Shown piece by piece: positions 56,241 to 64,000 of a stretch of 64,000 bases of DNA; the stretch's first letter is position 1, and each line of letters begins with the position of its first letter. The notes beneath the pieces are model-generated. The model had not been told where the DNA came from. It was given only the letters and a program-made list of their open reading frames with translations, and did not search any database. This stretch comes from JACKII01 sp965202745 (lineage in GTDB: Bacteria > Pseudomonadota > Alphaproteobacteria > Bin95), in contig CBDBCB010000018.1 of assembly GCA_965202745.1 (NCBI GenBank), forward strand, positions 248,001 through 312,000, in the 5' to 3' direction. Made by a program: the position numbers and the translations under genes.

Positions 56241-57065
56241 TATGGGCTGAAGGTGTCGGCAGACTTGGTCAGCCGTGTCACCGACGCCGTTCTGGAGGAG
56301 GTCTCCGCTTGGCAAAACCGCGCCCTGGAGCCGATGTATCCCCTCGTTTTCCTCGACGCGCTTGGGGTCACAATCCGCGATCCAGAAAGCCGCCAGGTCA
56401 AAAACAAAGCTGTTTACGGGGCATTGGGCGTCACCCCCGAGGGCGAACGCGAGGTTCTGGGGCTTTGGATCGCCAACAATGAAGGGACCCAATTCTGGCT
56501 CTCGGTGATGAACAACCGGCGCAATCGCGGCGTCGAAGACATCCTCATCGCCGTCGTCCATGGCCTCAAGGGCTTCCCAGATGCCATCAATGCGGCCTTT
56601 CCCGACACCACCGTGCAACCCTGTATCGTGCCTCTCGTGCCCCATTCCCTGAACTTCTGCGGCTGGAAAGACCGCAAGATCGTCGCATCGGCTCTCAAGC
56701 CGATTGATCAAGCCACAGATGACAAAGAGGCCGAGAAAGCGCGCGCGGCGGTCGAAGACGAATGGGGCCAAAAATACCCCTCAATCGCCCCGAGTTGGCG
56801 GCGGGCGTGGCAGGAAGTCATCCCGTTCTTCGCCTTCCCACCAGCCGGGCGCAAAATCATCGACACGACCAACGCTATCGAAAGCCTCAACAGGGTGATC
56901 CGAAAGACCACCAAAACACGGGGCAGCTTTCCAACCGACGCCGCCGCGACAAAACTGATCTATCTGGCAATCGGCAGCTTTGAGAAGACAGGCAGGGCCG
57001 TCAGACAATGGGTTGCTGCCCGAAACCAGTTCGCTATTCTATACCCAGAACGGGTCAATCAATGA
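56241..57065 (+). mobile_element. IS256-family transposase, 5'-truncated
   Basis: Starts in mid-protein at YGLKVSADLVSRVTDAVLEE and runs to stop 57063-57065. Typical IS256 features: FLDALGVTIRD (first Asp region), VLGLWIANNEGTQFWLSVMN, the CIVPLVPHSLNFCGWKDRK region and TTNAIESLNRVIRKTTKTRG (Glu). The missing N-terminal part ends exactly at the Tn3 repeat. HLIRH is altered to PLVPH. An IS256-type right end follows around 57095-57120. Confidence 0.87.
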
Positions 57066-57131
57066 CCCGTCAAACTCCCATGGGCTAAATCTCATACACA
57101 GAAGATCGGATACTCCCCGAAAGGCGCGTCA

Positions 57132-57953
57132 CTAGGCGCTTTCTTCGAGGCCTTCGACTACATCGTCAGCATCCAGATCGCTTGACCCCAACGAAATCAG
57201 CGCTGGAATAAAAGGCGCTAAAGCGCGGCATGTACGCTCAACACGATCTTCAGTTATGTCCAAAGGCGTATCATCATCAGTAGTTTCGAGCTTTTTGGTG
57301 CGCTTATCTTCCAGTATCATCGACAGGTCGATTAGCACGTTGGCATACATGAACTGCTCGCGCAGGAGCGCTGTCGCCTCTTTGGAGAGCCGCTTGAGCT
57401 TGGCTTCGCTCTCCAACGGCATATTGTCCATGTTGACCTTGAACTCATAAAATTCGGATGTCTCATCATCCGAGTAACCAAGCGATTCAATTTTCATCGC
57501 CGTGAACTCATCGAAGCCTTCTGCGTCCCACTTCTCACGATAGGCGCGTTTGATATTTGGCGATTCTAGTTCGCTTGGCCGTTCCCGTTCCGCACCATCC
57601 TTGTCCTTCGGTGGTTTGCGCTCACCACCGCCACCTGTGTGTTTCTCAGCCTTGGGTTGGACCGTCACGTTGATATGGTTTTCAAAGAGGCGGTGCGCAT
57701 CATGCGTGCCAGCGATAAACTCAATCTCGTCGCCTAAGCTAGCCCCGCTAGGCAAATCGACCATTACGCTCGCAATGCCGTTTTTCAAATTGGGACCGAC
57801 AGGGCTGGCCTTGAACTCCGTCCCGTCGCTGCCCTTCCATGTCAGATCAAAGTCAGATCAAACGCGCCGCGCTCGGCGGCGCGGGTGAAATAATCGTCGC
57901 GCGCATCACTTTCGAAGGTCAGGCGCATTCGATTGTTGATTGGGCAGGTCCTG
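57132..57953 (-). pseudogene. Unidentified conserved protein, 5' end lost at an IS21 insertion, with an 11-bp duplication
   Basis: About 270 C-terminal residues remain: MRLTFESDARDDYFTRAAER, then KNGIASVMVDLPSGASLGDE, FENHINVTVQPKAEK, a low-complexity GGGGERKPPKDKDGAERERP linker, and a charged C-terminal domain (YEFKVNMDNMPLESE, LIDLSMILEDKRTKK). The layout, a beta-rich module, a Gly/Lys/Asp linker and an acidic helical tail, is reminiscent of C-termini of large ATP-binding proteins of unknown role, but I do not recognise the family with confidence. An exact 11-bp tandem duplication (57841-57862) breaks the frame near the IS junction. Confidence 0.6.
57841..57862. repeat. 11-bp tandem duplication
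   Basis: GTCAGATCAAA occurs twice in direct succession. Removing one copy restores the minus-strand frame (AFDLTWKGSD), so it is the frameshift lesion. Confidence 0.9.
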
Positions 57954-58089
57954 TGTCAACGGCGGCGTAAAAACCTGCCACTGGGGCGGCGCAAAAGTCG
58001 GCCCCTTGGCACCGCGCCTTGTGGCGTGATGCCCTCAAATAGCAAGCACGTTCCGAGGCGCGTTGGCCGTTAGGCCAATCAGATGATGA

Positions 58090-58848
58090 TTAGCTTCTGG
58101 GGCGGCGGGATTTGCTTTGGTTGAGGCGGTAACTTTCGCCATTCATCTCCAGGATATTCCCATGATGGGTCAGCCGGTCCAGCAAGGCACCTGTCAGGCG
58201 TTCTGTGCCGAAGGGTTCTGTCCATTCCTCGAACGGCAGATTACTGGTGATCAGTGTTGAGCCGCGCTCGTAACGCTGCGATATCAGTTCGAACAACAGT
58301 TCTGCCCCGGTTTTGCTCAGCGGCACGAACCCCAATTCATCAATGATCAGCAGCTTGACCTTGGCCAATTGGCGTTGCAATCGCAGCAGGCGTTTCTCAT
58401 CTCTGGCTTCCATCAACTCATGCACGAGAGAGGCGGCAGTGACGAAGCTGACCGGCATACCCTTCTGGCAGGCGGCCAGACCCAGCCCGAGGGCGACGGG
58501 GGTTTTGCCGGTTCCTGACGGGCCAAGAGCGATGACGTTCTCCTTGCGCTCGATCCATTCGCCGCGCGCCAGTGCCAGCACCATCATCTTGTTCAGGCTG
58601 GGGATCGCTTTGAAGTCGAAGCTATCAAGGCTTTTGACGGCCGGGAACTTTGCCGATTTGATCCGGCGCTCAACCATACGCCGTTCACGGTCGATCAGTT
58701 CCAATTCCGTCAACCGCGCCAGATAGCGCCCATGATCTACACCTTCGGCGGCGCAGATGCGGGCCTGCTTATCATGCGCGCGCAAGAAGGTTGGCAAGCG
58801 CAGAGGTTTGAGGTGGTTCGCCAAAAGCAGTTCTGGAGCATCGCTCAT
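58090..58848 (-). CDS. istB: IS21 IstB ATP-binding helper
   Basis: 252 residues, intact. DnaA/DnaC-like AAA+ ATPase that selects the target and loads IstA. Walker A reads GPSGTGKTP; Walker B is KLLIIDELGF. Further features are MVERRIKSAKFPAVKSLDSF in the N-terminal part and ALLDRLTHHGNILEMNGESYRLNQ at the C-terminus. It begins with ATG at 58848, overlapping the istA stop by 4 nt. Its partner transposase is broken, so it would need istA in trans. Confidence 0.95.
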   Translation of the reverse strand: MSDAPELLLANHLKPLRLPTFLRAHDKQARICAAEGVDHGRYLARLTELELIDRERRMVERRIKSAKFPAVKSLDSFDFKAIPSLNKMMVLALARGEWIERKENVIALGPSGTGKTPVALGLGLAACQKGMPVSFVTAASLVHELMEARDEKRLLRLQRQLAKVKLLIIDELGFVPLSKTGAELLFELISQRYERGSTLITSNLPFEEWTEPFGTERLTGALLDRLTHHGNILEMNGESYRLNQSKSRRPRS

Positions 58849-60358
58849 GCGCTATCTCCCGCCAGCAAGCTCATGTAGGATGATGCCGCCCTTGTTGCGA
58901 TATTGGTTCTGGGCAGGAACGGGTAAACATCCAGATCCAGTCTCGGTGGTCGTCTCTCGACCCGGCAAAGCAATAAGTGTTTGATTGCGTCAAAGCTGAC
59001 CGCCCTCATCTGCAGTGCGTCTTTGATTGCCAGATGCAAAACCTCCAGCTCAAAGCGCTCCAGCCGCCGCAGTACCTGAACATATTCCCGCTTTCCGGCC
59101 TTGCCCTGCCGGGCTTCCAATAATCGTTGGAGGGTTTGGAACGCGTCAGGCAAGTCCCAGCCTTGCAATGGCGTGGCTGGATCAAAGGACATGATCTTGC
59201 GCTCGATGAGAGGCAGGTAGTGTACCGGATCGAACATCATGTCGCCCGTGTCATAGCAGCGGGGATGGTCCGCGATGACTTCGGTGGCGCACCCGATGAC
59301 GACGCGGTCACCGAAGCCCTTGATCCAATGATCCAACCCTCGCGGTGGCCATAGGCAACCGGCCCTGAGTAATCGTTGCCACGCAATCGTCCTTGGGATG
59401 TTGATGTGACCTAGCCGCTCTGCAGATCACAAGCTTCAAAGGGCGCGGCTGGCAGGGTGCGCATCGCCGCCAGATCAGCGCCCAGTCGTTCACCGATGCT
59501 GATCTTGTGGCCACGCAGAATGTCAGCCTGCCGTTTGCGGCATTGTTCTTCAAGATAGTCGTTGAACGCATCCCAGTTCGCGAACCGCGGCATTGGAACC
59601 ATGAAGTTGCGACGCCCGTAACCAACCAGCCCCTCACCCTTGCCTTTATCGTTGCCCTTGCCGGGGCGACCATACCTCTCCCCAATCACGTAGTGAGATA
59701 GCATCGCACGGAACCGCTGCGTACGATTGCGGGTGCCATCTGGCATGATCTTGGCCACAAGGCAGCGATCCTTATCGTAAAGGATTGAGCGCGGTACAGC
59801 GCCGAAGAAGGCAAAGGCGGGCACATGCCCATCAAGCCAGGCTTCAGTGTTCGCCGCAGGATACGCGCGGATGTAGCACGCATCGCTATGCGGCAGATCA
59901 AGGGCAAAGAAGTAGGCCTTCTGCTCAACCCCGCCGATACCAACCAACGCTTCGCCAAAGTCCGCCTGCCCATGCCCTGGGGGATGGCTCAAGGGCACAA
60001 ACATCTCCCGTGAGCCACGCTTTGGCGAACGCACATAGTCTTTGACAATCGTGTAGCCACCATCAAATGCGCATTCGTCGCGTAGCCGCTCAAAGATACG
60101 GTTGGCTGTGTGGCGCTGTTTGCGAGGCCGGGCCTTGTCTTCCGCCAACCACTGGTCACTCTGCTCGGTATAAGGATCAAGCTTTGGTCGTTTGATCGGT
60201 GCCGTACGCCGATAACCAGGCGGCTCAGAATACGCCAACATCTTTGAAACACTGTCCCGGCTGATCCCAAAATCCCGCGCAATCTGACGCCCCCTCAAAC
60301 CTTCCTCAAAGTGAGCGTGGCGAACCTTCAAATACAATTCCACGGTGAATATCCCCAA
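58845..60358 (-). pseudogene. istA: IS21 IstA transposase, frameshifted
   Basis: The N-terminal two thirds are intact: IARDFGISRDSVSKMLAYSE (helix-turn-helix), QADFGEALVGIGG (first catalytic Asp), RSILYDKDRCLVAKIM (second) and GNDKGKGEGLVGYGRRNFMVP (Glu). Then AAPFEACDLQSG ends in a stop near 59411. The continuation NDYSGPVAYGHRE is in another frame, and a further shift at a GGATCATT/GGATCAAG near-repeat (about 59330) leads into GFGDRVVIGCATEV and the C-terminus YMSLLAGDSA. All catalytic residues survive, but the C-terminal beta-barrel region is separated, so it is probably inactive. Confidence 0.88.
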
Positions 60359-60413
60359 GCCCTCCCATTAATTGAAAGGACAAAAGTGGCCGACTTTTAC
60401 GCCGCCCGCGACA

Positions 60414-60525
60414 ACACAACGCTGCCGCTACCGTGGCCGAGTATTGCTCCGCCGTTCACTGCCTGACCGACACCCTGACCACCAGCTTTGATGCCGAGCG
60501 CGACAACGAGGAGGACAAGGAATGA
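60414..60525 (+). pseudogene. C-terminal remnant of a phage-type gene cut by the IS21 element
   Basis: Thirty-six codons after the IS end read VAEYCSAVHCLTDTLTTSFD and an acidic tail DNEEDKE, ending in a TGA that overlaps the ATG of the next gene (ATGA). The tight coupling to a phage-type DUF1353 gene suggests it belonged to a phage module. The product is unknown. Confidence 0.5.
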
Positions 60526-60896
60526 GTGCCCTCCCAGACGTCTCCTGGTGCCGCAAGGGCGGCGCGCGGGGCTATGTCACGACGCAGCCGATTGAATGGT
60601 GGATCGGCAAGAAGGAAAGCGGCTGGAAGCTGACGGTTCCGGTCGGCCGCGAGTTTGAAAGCTCGGTGCCGCGCTGGCTGACATGGGTGTTCTCGCCCGA
60701 CGATCCGTTCTTCCTGAAATCCGCCGCCATCCACGACACGCTACTCGAAGAGGGGTTTCGCCAGGCGTTTGCGGACAGCCAATGGTTTGAAGCCGCTCTC
60801 AGTGAGCATGCACCGGGCCTGCGCACCTGGATGGCCTATTCCGCCATGCGCGCACGGCGCTTTCTTCTTTGGGCAACCGGCCGATCACCAGAGTGA
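60522..60896 (+). CDS. Phage-type DUF1353 protein
   Basis: 124 residues. WIGKKESGWKLTVPVGREFESS and IHDTLLEEGFRQAFADSQWF are the conserved blocks of DUF1353 proteins, small phage and prophage proteins of unknown function found near lysis or tail genes. It starts with ATG 60522, overlapping the upstream fragment's stop. It is intact. With the adenine methylase downstream it forms a prophage remnant without visible structural genes. Confidence 0.8.
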   Translation: MSALPDVSWCRKGGARGYVTTQPIEWWIGKKESGWKLTVPVGREFESSVPRWLTWVFSPDDPFFLKSAAIHDTLLEEGFRQAFADSQWFEAALSEHAPGLRTWMAYSAMRARRFLLWATGRSPE

Positions 60897-61024
60897 TCGA
60901 CTTGGGAGGCCACGGGGGGCGCCAACGCCCCGCAACACGGGGCCAAGTTCTGACGCAAGACCCCGCCGACCAGCAGAAGCCTTATGGCCGCTCCCACCCC
61001 TGATCAGGGAAGCGGCATTGAGGC

Positions 61025-61825
61025 ATGATTCTACACCCCATGAAAAGAGACCTTTTACACCCCGTTAAACCCGTCAATCCCGTCGCCCCTTCGATGGGCG
61101 GCAAGCGCAATCTGGCAAAGCGCATCACAGCTATCCTCGATGGCGTCCAGCACAAGACCTATGCCGAGCCGTTCGTCGGTATGGGCGGCATCTTTCTGCG
61201 GCGTTCGATGCGGCCGCGCTGCGAGGTCATCAACGACTTCGGCCGTGATGTCAGCAACCTCTTCCGGATCCTGCAACGGCACTATCCCCAGTTCCTTGAG
61301 GTGCTGCGCCTGGTCGATACCGATCCGAAAACCCTGACCGACCTCGAGCGCGCAGCGCGCTTCCTCTACCTTCAGCGCACGGCGTTTGGCGGCAAGGTCT
61401 CAGGCCGCAACTTCGGTGTCTCCAAGGATCGGCCCAGTCGGTTCAATCTGACAACGCTCGAGCCAATGCTCGAGAATCTGCACACGCGCATGGCTGGGGT
61501 CGTGATCGAATGTCTGGACTATGCCGACTTCATCACGCGCTACGATGGAAAGGAAACGCTATTCTACCTGGACCCGCCCTACTGGGGCTGCGAGGGCGAC
61601 TATGGAAAGGAGCTGTTCGGCCGTGAGGAGTTCGATCGGATGGCGGACCAGCTCGGCCGGATCAAAGGCCGCTTCCTGATGTCGATCAATGATGTGCCCG
61701 CTATCCGCGAGACCTTCTCCGCATTCCGGGTGACAGAGGTGGCAACCACCTATACGATCGGCAAACAGAACGACAGCCGAGGCAGCCGCGCCGAGCTTTT
61801 GATCTCGAATTTCAAGTGGGATTGA
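61025..61825 (+). CDS. D12-class DNA N6-adenine methyltransferase
   Basis: 266 residues. D12-type order: MGGKRNLAKRITAIL (SAM-binding N-terminal block, G-G-K-x-x-L), YAEPFVGMGGIFLRRSM (motif I), ARFLYLQRTAFGGKVSGRNFG, and the catalytic DPPYWGCEGDYG (motif IV). Such enzymes, related to Dam, methylate adenine in short sites and are often carried by phages without a partner nuclease. No restriction gene lies beside it. ATG 61025 is one of several in-frame starts; MGGKRN, 25 codons in, is the conserved beginning. It may protect phage DNA or affect host gene expression. Confidence 0.9.
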   Translation: MILHPMKRDLLHPVKPVNPVAPSMGGKRNLAKRITAILDGVQHKTYAEPFVGMGGIFLRRSMRPRCEVINDFGRDVSNLFRILQRHYPQFLEVLRLVDTDPKTLTDLERAARFLYLQRTAFGGKVSGRNFGVSKDRPSRFNLTTLEPMLENLHTRMAGVVIECLDYADFITRYDGKETLFYLDPPYWGCEGDYGKELFGREEFDRMADQLGRIKGRFLMSINDVPAIRETFSAFRVTEVATTYTIGKQNDSRGSRAELLISNFKWD

Positions 61826-61927
61826 ACAGGGCGTTAAACAAGCCGCTAACGCTCGCCAAATCACTCAGAGACAGAAAAACCCGCTGCTGCAACTTTTGAT
61901 GTCACACACTGAAAAAAATTTGGCGAG

Positions 61928-62668
61928 CTACACCAGTTGAGGCATGCCGCAGCACATGGGGTAGATCACTTCCGCCTCGACGCCGTTCTTGGCCAGCACG
62001 TTAAGCGCAGCCATGCCTGTTTCAGTGCGGTTATTTCTCGAGAAGCAGGTGGCGAAGATCAGCGCTTTGCGGCTATGGGCAGGGGCTGACGCGTTGACCG
62101 GCGCGGGCTTTGCCTTGGCCTGAGCCTCCAGCGACTTGGCCGCATATTTCGGCAGCGACGCTTCCTGATGAACGCCCAGGGCCTTCTCCAGCAACGGACG
62201 GGTCAGGCTGTTGCCTTCCGCGCTCACCCAGTTGCAGACGCCAGGCGCAATCCGCGCCAACGACGCATTGCGGTCGGTCTTGGTTAGCTGCTTGGTGCCG
62301 AAGTTCGTTTCGCCCCGCTGGAACTCCGCTGCCCTGTAGCGCAGCATCAGGTGCGGGAAGTCCAGATTGAACTCATGTGGCGGCACATAGGGACACTTGG
62401 TCATGAAGCACATGTCACAGAGCGTGCAGGCATCCACGACTGGCTTGAAATCCTTGCTGTCGACAGTGTCCAGCTCCAGCGACGGCGCCTCGTCGATCAG
62501 GTCGAACAGCTTGGGGAACGAGTCGCACAGGTTGAAGCATCGGCGGCGGCCATGGCAAATGTCAAAAACCCGCCGCAATTCTTCGTCGATCACTGCCGGA
62601 TCGGTAAAGTCCGGCCCTTCCCATTCAATGGGATGCCGGGTCGGCGCTTCCAAGCTACCTTCAGCCAT
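61928..62668 (-). CDS. Heterodisulfide-reductase-related (Fe-S) protein, 3'-truncated
   Basis: 246 residues remain of a ~430-residue family. Cysteine blocks for [4Fe-4S] clusters: HGRRRCFNLCDSFPKLFD, DACTLCDMCFMTKCPYVPPH, and the first part of a CCG domain, CFSRNNRTETG and YPMCCGMPQLV. The frame ends a few codons after CCGMPQL, where homologues carry the rest of their CCG domains; the tail was replaced by foreign sequence next to the phage remnant. ATG 62668 has GGAGG 9 nt upstream. It usually travels with rubrerythrin and a DUF3501 gene, here lost. It would pass electrons from an Fe-S redox module to the peroxide-reducing rubrerythrin. Confidence 0.82.
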   Translation of the reverse strand: MAEGSLEAPTRHPIEWEGPDFTDPAVIDEELRRVFDICHGRRRCFNLCDSFPKLFDLIDEAPSLELDTVDSKDFKPVVDACTLCDMCFMTKCPYVPPHEFNLDFPHLMLRYRAAEFQRGETNFGTKQLTKTDRNASLARIAPGVCNWVSAEGNSLTRPLLEKALGVHQEASLPKYAAKSLEAQAKAKPAPVNASAPAHSRKALIFATCFSRNNRTETGMAALNVLAKNGVEAEVIYPMCCGMPQLV

Positions 62669-62732
62669 AACCATCACCTCCGCAGGCCGCACAATTGGCC
62701 CCGGTCCAACACCGCACTATTCTAGGGGGAAT

Positions 62733-62759
62733 GGCGGAGCACCAGATCGGCGCTCCGCC
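62733..62759. other. Hairpin between rubrerythrin and the Fe-S gene
   Basis: Eight-bp GC arms (62733-62740, 62752-62759) with an 11-nt loop and no T run. It lies in the 105-bp gap between the two genes, just after the rubrerythrin stop, and could trim or attenuate the transcript. Confidence 0.45.
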
Positions 62760-62773
62760 GTGAACTTCCGCTC

Positions 62774-63190
<417 letters not shown>

Positions 63191-63282
63191 TGCGCCGTTC
63201 CTCCAAAAAGTGTGGATTTGCAGAGACGAGCAGCATCGTCCCTTCACCTTCCCTAATAAGGCGTAATGGCGTGCAAAGTTTA

Positions 63283-63301
63283 GTTTAGAATTACTCTAAA
63301 C
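63283..63301. promoter_or_regulatory. ICE-like Irr operator
   Basis: A palindrome GTTTAGAATTACTCTAAAC with seven-bp arms, close to the iron-control element TTTAGAA-N3-TTCTAAA bound by Irr. It lies between the rubrerythrin start (63190) and the irr stop (63323), so it should control rubrerythrin and the Fe-S gene. The TAGAATTA core could also overlap a promoter -10 element. Confidence 0.75.
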
Positions 63302-63322
63302 TTTCCGCTAACTCACCTATTT

Positions 63323-63736
63323 TCAGCAATCTTGGCGCACCCGTACAATGATGCTCACCTGGTCGATTGCGGTGCCAGGCGGTGGCACCGGCAGTACCGG
63401 AACCGCTATTGCATCCGCGGGGATATCGATCAGCTCTGCCGTATCGGTATTGAAGAAATGGTGATGCCCGGCAATGTTGGTATCAAAATAAGAACGCCCC
63501 GGCTCGACCACAACTTCAGACAGCAGTCCGGCGTCGCAAAGCTGATGCAGCGTGTTGTAAACCGTCGCCAGCGAGACCTTCAGTCCAACAGAATCTGCCT
63601 CGCCATGCAGCTGGTCGGCAGTTACATGGCGGTCACCGGTATTGAACAGCAAATAGCTTAACCCGACACGTTGCCGCGTCGTGCGTAGCCCTGCTTGGCG
63701 GAGAAGTTCGATTGTCCCGGCATAGGGGCGGGTCAT
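63323..63736 (-). CDS. irr: Irr-type Fur-family transcriptional regulator
   Basis: 137 residues. Winged helix (GLRTTRQRVGLSYLLF, SLATVYNTLHQLCDAGLLSEV) followed by a dimerisation domain with NIAGHHHFFNTDTAELIDI. The HHH cluster and the lack of the C-terminal Cys pair of zinc-binding Fur proteins place it with Irr, which represses iron-storage genes when heme/iron is low. It is upstream of, and on the same strand as, the rubrerythrin operon and separated from it by the ICE-like box. The start is ATG 63736. Intact. Confidence 0.92.
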   Translation of the reverse strand: MTRPYAGTIELLRQAGLRTTRQRVGLSYLLFNTGDRHVTADQLHGEADSVGLKVSLATVYNTLHQLCDAGLLSEVVVEPGRSYFDTNIAGHHHFFNTDTAELIDIPADAIAVPVLPVPPPGTAIDQVSIIVRVRQDC

Positions 63737-63864
63737 CGCAATTGCGCCTACTCTACAGTTCTAATTCCGCCTGCGCGCCATTGCCGAAACGGCGGAATAT
63801 TCGGTAGTGGGCATATAGTGACACACCCTTCCATTTCCGACTGGTAGTATACCTAAAGATACGC

Positions 63865-64000
63865 TCAAGCGCCAGTCAGGATACGAACCACCAGGTCACG
63901 AACCGTCGGTACATCGCCGTTGGCATAAAACGGGTCATCGGCAAACCGGAAGGCATTGTGCCCGGCAAACATCAGCTGCGTGTCCGGCTCGCTGCCATGG
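63865..64000 (-). CDS. C-terminal fragment of an unidentified protein (runs off the window)
   Basis: The last 44 codons of a minus-strand gene ending in TGA 63865-63867: GSEPDTQLMFAGHNAFRFAD and DVPTVRDLVVRILTGA. The 129 bp between it and irr probably holds the irr promoter. Not enough is visible for a family. Confidence 0.6.
   Translation of the reverse strand, partial: HGSEPDTQLMFAGHNAFRFADDPFYANGDVPTVRDLVVRILTGA

Larger units (their letters stand above)
57954..60413. mobile_element. IS21-family insertion sequence, nearly complete
   Basis: Ends begin TGTC (57954) and finish GACA (60413), with subterminal repeats sharing GGCGGCGTAAAA and a second left copy GGGGCGGCGCAAAAGTCGG. Inside, istB and istA are on the minus strand. 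The outermost flanks show no matching target duplication, and different genes adjoin the two ends, so the insertion was accompanied by a deletion or later recombination. Confidence 0.85.

Overview
The window reads as an alphaproteobacterial chromosome, order uncertain. The reasons are high GC over most of its length, an Irr-type Fur regulator with an ICE-like operator, VPLPA/PEP-CTERM-like sorting signals, alphaproteobacterial palindromic intergenic repeats and many ABC-type oligopeptide uptake genes. The main feature is decay. Roughly a third of recognisable genes are broken by frameshifts, deletions, short tandem duplications or in-frame stops, and fragments of about eight transposon families lie between them. 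Many stops sit at codons where tryptophan, arginine or glutamine is expected (G-to-A or C-to-T changes), and some lesions are exact 7-, 11- and 168-bp tandem duplications. This looks more like a genome losing genes in place than like sequencing noise, although a few homopolymer shifts could be base-calling errors.

Layout. 1-9.6 kb: the end of a cell-envelope sorted protein; a broken AhpD/CMD-like gene with UAA at its second active-site Cys position followed by a SECIS-like hairpin; a GMC oxidoreductase with its small subunit; a broken LLM flavin enzyme; an OmpA-domain protein; asd; a wrecked second GMC gene; a membrane protein. 9.7-25.4 kb: MFS transporters, an AT-rich transferred DUF4041/T5orf172 gene, glutathionyl-hydroquinone reductase, a broken cyclase-TPR gene, a broken coq7 with a 168-bp tandem duplication, VOC, SDR, AEC, cinA and quinone reductase genes, and a truncated choice-of-anchor protein. 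25.4-28.5 kb: an insertion-sequence graveyard (IS481, IS21, IS6, IS5, IS630 fragments). 28.5-31.4 kb: a complete polar amino-acid ABC transporter.

31.6-56.2 kb: a 24.6-kb segment bounded by two related Tn3-type terminal repeats facing outward correctly, with a tnpA tail inside the left end and a resolvase tail inside the right end. Its contents are an LLM enzyme, a two-CXXCH heme protein, a Rieske oxygenase, a globin fragment, an SDR, a lactate-permease-like carrier, a D-aminoacylase fused by an IS256 fragment to half an acyl-CoA dehydrogenase, and two complete five-gene oligopeptide ABC systems. 56.2-62 kb: IS256 and IS21 elements, an unidentified truncated gene, and phage-type genes (DUF1353, D12 adenine methylase). 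61.9-64 kb: an iron/oxidative-stress group (truncated Fe-S protein, rubrerythrin, ICE-like box, irr).

Intact functions are mostly uptake (amino acids, peptides, organic acids), redox chemistry and iron control. The broken genes are mostly catabolic or regulatory, with coq7 as the notable exception. This would fit a host-associated or otherwise nutrient-rich life with relaxed selection, but that is inference.
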